A stretch of DNA of 64,000 bases, from positions 67,171,427 to 67,235,426 of the forward strand of contig CM046832.1 in assembly GCA_025618425.1 (NCBI GenBank), in the 5' to 3' direction. The DNA comes from Heliocidaris tuberculata (Eukaryota; Echinodermata; Echinoidea; Camarodonta; Echinometridae). Made by a program: the position numbers and the translations under genes. The notes under the pieces were generated by a model, which made no database searches, was not told where the DNA came from, and saw only the letters and a list, made by a program, of their open reading frames with translations. Positions 25,001-34,000 of the stretch are shown one piece after another (positions within the stretch are counted from its first letter, which is position 1; every line of letters starts with the position of its first letter).

Positions 25001-28000
25001 AAATATAAACCTGGAATTGGTGGGTCATTCTTACAAGGAAAACATATTTCATTCAACCGAACCCCATCATCACTCCCTCGTCCACTCCTTTGTCACAATC
25101 ATCATGACAACCTACCTTGCCTTGGGCTGCATCAGGTAATGCACACTCTTGGTGTCCTGTGTGGAAGCCAAGTCCGTCTCGACCAGATGCCTGAGGTTCT
25201 GGTACATGTGCTCAGTGAGGAAGGGTGTGAAGGGTGACATGACGCGCACCATGCTGTAGAGCACACTGAAGAGTGCATGCAGGGCATCCTCACAATCCTT
25301 GCTACCTCCTTCTCCCTACAAGGAAAAGAATGAAATAGGCATCAAAAAGGTTCCCTTCACTGACCTTACCTCTTGCTGAGCCAAATTATTTTTGCAAGTT
25401 TTTAGTTTTTAACAAAATGCAAAAGATGTCCCTGTCATGTTATGTTTGATGAAGCATATGTGATGGTTGAGTAGCCACTTACAAGCAAAGTCATCTTTCC
25501 TTGTCAGCCTCAAAGAGTTAATAACAGCAGTGCATTTTTTTTGGATACCAGTTGATATCTCCTCTAAAATCCTTTGAAAAGAACATAGGGAAATGCAAAT
25601 TCTATTCCTCCTTACCCATAAACGCAAAGACAATTTGAACGAATGGCTATTTATTTCGATGATCAAAAGATATTTTCACATGCAAGAATCAATTTTGACA
25701 TGGCTAATCTTATATTGTTGTAGTTTAATGATTCCAAGCTCAAAATCACTAATGTGGCATCATATGAAAGAGGTATTGCTGGGGAGAGTTAGGTTTCTTT
25801 GTTGAGAAAGATAGATAATTACCTTGAGTCGCTTCCTGTTAGACCTGACATACCAGTTGGTCAGCATGTCTACAAACCTGACCAGCCTCACCACCACCGT
25901 GTAGAGACGGTATGCTGTCAAGAAGAAAAGTTATCCCAATGAGGTATGTACAGGACATGCGTAGTTTTAATGCAGTGCAAACTAATGTAGCAACCTTTCA
26001 CTGAGCACAAACGATACTAATTATGAAAATTATTCTCCTCAAAGTACTCATGGAAAGTCATTATATGAACATAATAAATCCGCAATACACATTCTCTGAT
26101 AGCCTAAGGAACCAGTGGCCATTTCTTCATGGCAGTCTATTCTAAAGAATCCTGTTGTAAGTCCTTAAAAATCAATTCCAAATCTCAAACTGCAAAGGAC
26201 TTATGTATATCACTCTAATTATGAAATACAAAAAATAGTATCTTTTGATTACAAATTAACAACAGACTAATTTGAGATGGATCAAATTTCAAGAGTTATA
26301 ATAAGACCTAGGTGAGCCAGGTCTAGAAGAACTCACCAGCCATCTCTTCGTGGAAGAACTTGGTGAGAGACTGAGTGAAGGATAGGATCCATCTATCCAT
26401 GATGTTATCTGATGGTTTGAATGTCTGCTCATTGTGACAGAACTTCACATTCTCCTCCTGTAAGAAATATGGAGGATGGTCATAGCAATGGATGAAAGAC
26501 TTGCTATCAACACACACACACACTGGAAACACAAGACAGATAACTCTTTTGGCTTTTGATGTTGAATAATCAAGCCAGTTGTCTCAGCCTTCAGTGTACA
26601 TCTATCGATTTAAATGAATTTGCATTCTGACTGCCTATCCTCTTTGGTGAGCTGGCATAAAAACTCAGACATTATGGATAAAATTTTGCTTCAAGAGATT
26701 CACAGGTTCTGTTTTCAATTTTAAAGATTTTTCTAAAACAATGTATTTAAGTTTTGTCAGAAATTATGAAAACTCCCATCCAATGTAACCCAAACAACCT
26801 ATCAAAAATTAACATTATCGACATTTCCAACAACAAGAGGTTGGAAATTCTCACCCTTTCTAATCTCTCAACATTCTGCATGAGGAATCTGTAGGCATTG
26901 AACCAAGGCAGAAAGATGTCCTTGAGAACATCTCTCACTCCTGTCTCCTGGAAACGAAGATTCTCAGCTCGGACCACAGGTGAGTTGATCAGATACAGTC
27001 TGTGAGGGAGATAGAAGTGCATAATTATTCACTACAATAATCTTGATTTATATGTTCCTTCTTAGAACTGAAAATGTAGAATCTAGATGTGAGCCATTGC
27101 AGAGTTGACCAAATTAAATCTGGGAAGTCGATACAAGTGGACTTTTGTCAACTAGATGCACAAGAGAAAATCTTATTTCATATTGTTATTAATACGTTTA
27201 TTTAGTGAAATAATCAAATTTACATTAAGATGCCTCAATTAGCTAATGTTTGAATTATAACCTCAAACAGCATAATCAGACAGTATTCCATAAATAGATC
27301 ACATACAGTTTGGCTAATGCTTTGTAAATACAGGTCAATGTATTTGTTGTGATGTTTCTAGCCATATCTCGATTTTAGAGTAAAATTGAGATCTTACCTG
27401 AGAGCATCTGCACCATACTTAGTGACGACATTCATGGGATCAGGATAGTTCTTCTTACGCTTGCTCATCTTCTGTCCATCCGCTGCTAAGATCAGCCCAT
27501 TGGCGATGAGATTCTTGAAAGCAGGCTTGTCAAAGAGTGCCACGGATATCACTATCAAAGTGTAGAACCTAGAAAAGACAACACAAGGCAAATAACCCCA
27601 ATGACTTATGCTTCTTCGTATAGGTTGGAATGCTCCGATGGCAGAGACAAAAATTCAAACATTTTGCAAAATATAAGGGTCAGAATGGCCAACAAAATAA
27701 AGCTCTAAACTCTTGATAAGCTCACAAGCCCTTATCAGGGATTTTTTTCTATGAAAGAATACATGGTGTAATCCTTAGAACTATACCTTCAAGCTTCTCC
27801 TCCATAAGAAAATGCTGAAAATTTACCAACAAAATAAATTGATTAACTGCATAAATGCATCAAGAGAAAACTTGTATAATGGTATGGAAATACCACTGAA
27901 GAGGTTAAAAAACTCTGTCTCCTACCTTGCAAATTTTTATGCACATAATAAAATACTCAGAATGAACTTTTGAAATATTTGTGTATCTATACTTTAAAAG

Positions 28001-31000
28001 AAAATCAATTGAATTAAGAGATGTTCTTACCATCCCCTGGTCTGGTCAATACCCTCTGCAATGAAGTTGGCAGGGAAGCTGTCTTCAAACTCCTTCTTGT
28101 TCTCAAACGGGTAGTGCACTTGAGCATATGGCATACTGGCAAGGCAGTAAAATAGGGTTTACATCAGTACCGAGGCATGATTCATTAACGTCATCCACAA
28201 GATGACTAATAAAAAAACAAAATTACTACTCTGTAACATGACTAAACAGCCTGACATGTGGTAATTATAATGAAGAATAGACATTTCCATGCAAAATTTT
28301 ATCCCCTCCCCACCCCAAAATTTTTCTTGTTGAAACTCTTCTGTCCACTACAGAGATATAATGCCAGTCGCTTTTATGGAAAATCACTTTATAGTACAGC
28401 TCTTTAAGACTACATGAAATCCAATCCTAAGATTAAATGATATTCATAACACTTTCAAAACTTTTTAACAATTTAGTTTCAAACATTTTTCTGGACTACA
28501 CACATCATGAACAGAATTCAAGGATATCATACCACTAACCAGTTCCTGAACACATACAAAATATTCATAACATATTAAATCAAAACAAATGAAATTCAAT
28601 ACCTCTCAAAAACTATATCAATTTAGTGTGAAGAATGGAAGCATCTGTCAATGAAATTCAATAGGAACATACCTGCCACTTTCAAACCAGCAGTCGAAGA
28701 CCTCTGAGATACGACGTAGGGGTGGTTTACCGGATCGCTTGGAAGGGATGGTCAGCTTATCAACACTGTAACAGAGAGGGTAGAAAGCATTTTTTTTCCT
28801 TTTGCCTCAAACTTTCAAACAGATTTTATAAACATTTTTTTGATACATGTACACCAATGCATGACATGATTCAAGCGCAGAAGAATAATTCATAATGTTT
28901 AAAATGTACCTGTAATATCCTTTTTAAGACAGGAGAAATCAAAGATACAAGCAAACTTACCTCTCCCTGTGGAGATCGGTGGTATCTACCCCTGTCAGTT
29001 CATTGAGCTCCTGGATGGATCCTACACACACAATCTCTTCCATGTCCTCGCTCACCCATAGCGGGATTGGGGTTCCAAAGTAACGGTTCCTGGAGACGGC
29101 CCAGTCATGCGCATCCCGCAGCCAGTTGGCAAAACGCTTCTCCTTCACAAACTCTGGTACCCTGAGTAAATGGAATTACATATACAGAGAGATTTTGTAC
29201 ATTCCACATTTAAAATTCCATGACAATACATCCTTTAATTATAAGCATGTACACAAACAAACATATCCATTCAATGTACCTGGAAAGAAACACAATTTTT
29301 CCAATACATAACTTCAAAGAATCAGACATTTTTATGGCCAACAATAAAAAAAAGCATAAGCATGACTTTCAAACCTTGTGAAAGGGCAACAAATCATTTT
29401 TACCCTCCAAATATGTAGGTAAATACATGTTACATGCAAGAACATAAATTATGAGTATAGAAAAAAATGACCAAGACACTTATGCACAACTTTGTCATAC
29501 AATGGCCATCCAGTGGAAATAGACAAAATGGCCACCGTATAAAGGTGACCTTTCTACTCAAGTTCTATATGCACATTTCTTTCCGGAGGGACACAGTAGA
29601 GTTAACCACTAGAGAGGTGGCCACTAAGACAGTTTCAACTGCATCTTAATAATTCCATATAAGGCTCCTTTGATGTCTTACCAGTATGTGGTCTGGTTAT
29701 TTGCTAGTAGTCTATCTACCATGGTTTCAACCCTGATAAACCAGCTAGGTACAGCCTTGTAGATGAGAGGAGTGTCTGAACGCCAGCAGAATGGGTAGCT
29801 ATGCTTGCAGGAGCTACTGTCCACCAGTCGACCCAGCTCCTTCAGTTTCTTGATGATGTTCTTGTCAGCATCCTATTAAAGGGAGAAAGGTAACATTTTT
29901 TGGTTATGAGACAACAGGGGGGGGGGGGGGGGAGGGAGAGAGAGAGAGAAGTAAAGGTAAAGAAAATAAATGCTGCATTATTGAGACAACACAGTTTCAT
30001 CAAATACATAAAATTATTTAGGCTACAATTATGGCATACAACATGCGTACAGCAGCACATTAAATTGATTTGGGAACTTTGTAGAGGCTTGATAAATTTT
30101 GAGCTGCCTGGCCTTACATGCTATCAGTGTATGTAATTTGGTGTAAAAATGAAGCCCAGGGGGGAAAAAAAGCACTTCAAAATCATCATGTGCTTCATAA
30201 AAGTAAACATAATTATGCAAGTGACCGGAAATGCCAGACTCATTTTCCCCCATAGACTCAGTGTTAGACTAAAGCGTATGGCCATACGCCTTCGTAAATG
30301 GGAGTATTCAGTCATAGATATCTTAATAGTAGCATTATATTTGAAAATCTTTCTATGCCTATTTATTTATCCTTCTGAACATCATTATACAAGACAGATA
30401 TCAAAATTCAACAATTTATTAAATCAAGCCTCCACAAAGTTACTGAATCCCTTAAAACACAAAAGGAAAAAAAACAAAATTTTCTTCTACACAGGGTGAT
30501 TGTGTTCACCTCTTTCTATTGAAATAAATCACAGATGGCTATTTGAATAATGTATGTAGACTTGGTTAGGCTATGTTGAATGCAAATATGAAAGTCAAGG
30601 CTCTCATTATATCATTCACAAAAGTAAATCAAGACTAATCACTAGAATTTGGTGATTTTCTCTGAATAATAAAGCTGAAATAAATCCCTTTCTTTCTACA
30701 GAAGGTGTGACACACTATCTTCATTCTGCATGGCCTCTGACAGACTGACCTACCTTCACATACTGTCCAGCAAAGTCTGTAACCTCACTAGTGAATCGCC
30801 CACTAGCATCCACAGGACAGACAACCTGCTCCTTGGAAATGACACCATGCTCTAGACATACTCTGTAATCATCCTACAAATAAAGATGGAGAAACAAAGA
30901 AATGGCATTCAACTTTCAAATTCAAATTGGTGCTAGCATGCACTGAAACTGATCTGAGACAACCATCTCCATGGAAATGATACTGTTCCAGGCACACCTT

Positions 31001-34000
31001 GTTATCATCCTAGGGAAAAGACCAGAGATACATCATTCAACTTTCAAATTCAAATTGGTGCTAGCATGCACTGAAACTGATCAAAACAATGAACAAACTA
31101 TGCTAATAAATTTTCCTTCAATATACGTAACAGTCAAGAGAATGGGGCATATTCACATTTTCCTTAGAATTTGTTGCATTGTACTGGATGACTGGTTATC
31201 AAAAACTGCAAAAAGTAATTTGGCAAGTAATGTTCCTTCTTAAGAAGATTATTGTGAAAGTTAAAGATATTCAAGCAAGTGAAGCATACCATGAGTTATT
31301 TCATTTAACATTTGAAATAGCATGCAATACAAATTTTGAAGCTGTATGAAAAAGATGAATGGATTTCCATTCAAATCCCGCATTTTCATTCAAATCCCGC
31401 ATTTTCAGGCTCCAACAAGCAAAAGGAAGCATATGATGGAAGGGCTTTCCTGTTGTATTAAGTGAATGAATGGATATGGTTTTCATTCACTATACCCCTG
31501 GGGAGCCTAAAGGCTATATGTCACTCAATTAGGCCAAGAGTAAACAACTCCCTGCCACGAAGCCTGGATGTAGGTACTTACCTGTCCAAAGAAGGCTGCT
31601 TGGTGGACCACTCCTGTACCACTGTCATCTGTCACATAGCCATCAGTACAAATCTTGAAAGCACCCGTCTCTTTCAGCTGGAACATGGAGGAAAACCATG
31701 ATTACAGAATTACAAATTGTCATGAGCTTTGTCCATTGATATTCTCCTGTATAATTAAACATCTCTTTGGAAAGAGGTTAAGTGATGTATTTGATCTCAT
31801 GCAAAATGGAACATCTTTTTTTTTAAAGATGCAATATTTCCAGAAATAATGTATAAATTTTACATATATATATATATATATATAGACTTTCACATCTTGG
31901 AAATAGAAAATATATCTAAATTCTATGTTTTCTTCTCAAATGTTTAAAAATTTGATTGTTTTAAGAGCATATTTTCTTACGAATGTCCATAATTTAGATA
32001 GATTAGCAAATCTGATTTATAACCCTTATCAGAGCTCTCATTATCTTTACTATCTGTACATCATTATCCATTTATAACAGTTACATCAAAATTATTACTT
32101 TTTGATTATAAAAAGATAAAGCTGCTGGAATATAGCACTACTCAATCAATATTATTATATTATATTATCCCTTACCTTTGCAAAGTATGGAAAGAGAGGT
32201 TGATACTTCCTACCCTTCAGAGTCTCTCCTTTGAATCTGGTAAATGTAGAATATAAATGTAAATAGGTGAGCAGTGATGACTGCTATCTAATATGAATAA
32301 TATCAATAAGACACACATATCCATCTCTGAAATGTGTTAGGCAGAATACATAATAGCACCTTTTCTCTGTAAAAGCTCCACAATAAGTGATCAGTTGTAG
32401 CAATTTTTGTTTGATAAATCGAATGTAAAATAAATGTCCATACACATGTAAGCTAATAGCATAATTTGACTCATCTCAGCAACATGTCCAATTCTTTCAA
32501 ACAAAGGCAGCAACAGAGTTTCCAAAAGGCAATCAAGTCAATGTATCAATGTTTCAGTGCAAAAAGAATTCAAGTATAACAATACACATGGTAATATCAG
32601 TACATCTCTGTAATTATGTTCTTACTTGGCCATCACTTCATATTCCTTGTCCTTCTTGAACAAGGCATGCAGTCTAGCCTCCATCATGATGTAGACCTTG
32701 CCATCCTTCTTGTGCTTGATCTTCACATAATCCATCCCAGGATTAACACAGAGGGCCAGGTTGCTTGGTAGGGTCCAGGGTGTGGTGGTCCAAGCAATCA
32801 TGCTCACTCCGCGCTCATCATCCATTGGAAAATTCACAATCACTGGTGGATAGATAGAGGTAGGAATTGTAGAGTTAGATGATGGACAAACCGCGACAAA
32901 AAGACAACTTGCCAGGAAATAATTCTTGATTCACAGAGAAGACATGGAAAGCTGTATTCCCAGAAGATACAGCTTTTTCATACCATCAGTGACTCCTGGT
33001 CGATCTCTCATTGCGTTTTTTCAGTGTTAAACTCTGTGGTAGACCTACTTCATTACTTCTTGAGGTTAATAATAGTAGCAATTTACAAAGCACTTTTTCC
33101 ACTGGATTCAAAGTGCTTTGAGATGTCTTCCCTGGGTAGGCATTGGAGCTAAAATGTATACAAGTAACCATTCAATGACAGTCTGAGTTCAATGAGTGCA
33201 TGGGGTTTCAGAACAGAGACGTCTTCAAACTCTGTTTGAATTGTTCCTCTGTTGATGATGATTTAAGATGAGGGGGAGCCTGTTCCAGAGTTTGGGAGCA
33301 GTAGAGGATCTTTCTTTATCTGTATCTACAGTGCACCAAACTCTTATCATATAGTCTCATCATCTTAAATGTATTCTCACTAATACAAGCCCTAGGAAGA
33401 GGCCTTTGAAACGCTGTGCTGGTGAACATTCTCTAGCTGTCCTTGTTTATCAATAGTTTTATCAGAACTGGCCTTTCAGCCATATTTTCCTTGCAACTGC
33501 CAGCAAGCACAAGTAATCCATACCCTTACATGTAAATTTCTAATTTTTTGCTTCTACTTGATACTAAATCAATCTTGTTGCATATGCTTTGAATGGTTCT
33601 GCTACTTTTCATAAATTTGTCTCTTTAACTCACCAGCGGGATCCACAACATCCTTGTAGTTCTGTCCACTCTCAAAATTAGAGAGAGGGGTATTGCAAGC
33701 AGTGGAGAAGGGCATCACCTGTTTGTATCAAAAGACAAACAAAGTATATTTACAACACACTAAAGAACAATATATAAGAGAATGAATTTCATATTAGTAG
33801 TACGACTATCCAAATGGGTACCTGTTTGTATCAAGACATTATTAAAGGAGAGGCATATATTCACAACACACTCAAGAACAACATAGAACAGATGACTTTA
33901 ATACATTTAATAAGACTCTACTGGCAGGTCCTAGGTGAGTTTGTCAATAGATTTGATATGAATCATTTAATACAAGTATGCATACAGCAACATAAATAGT

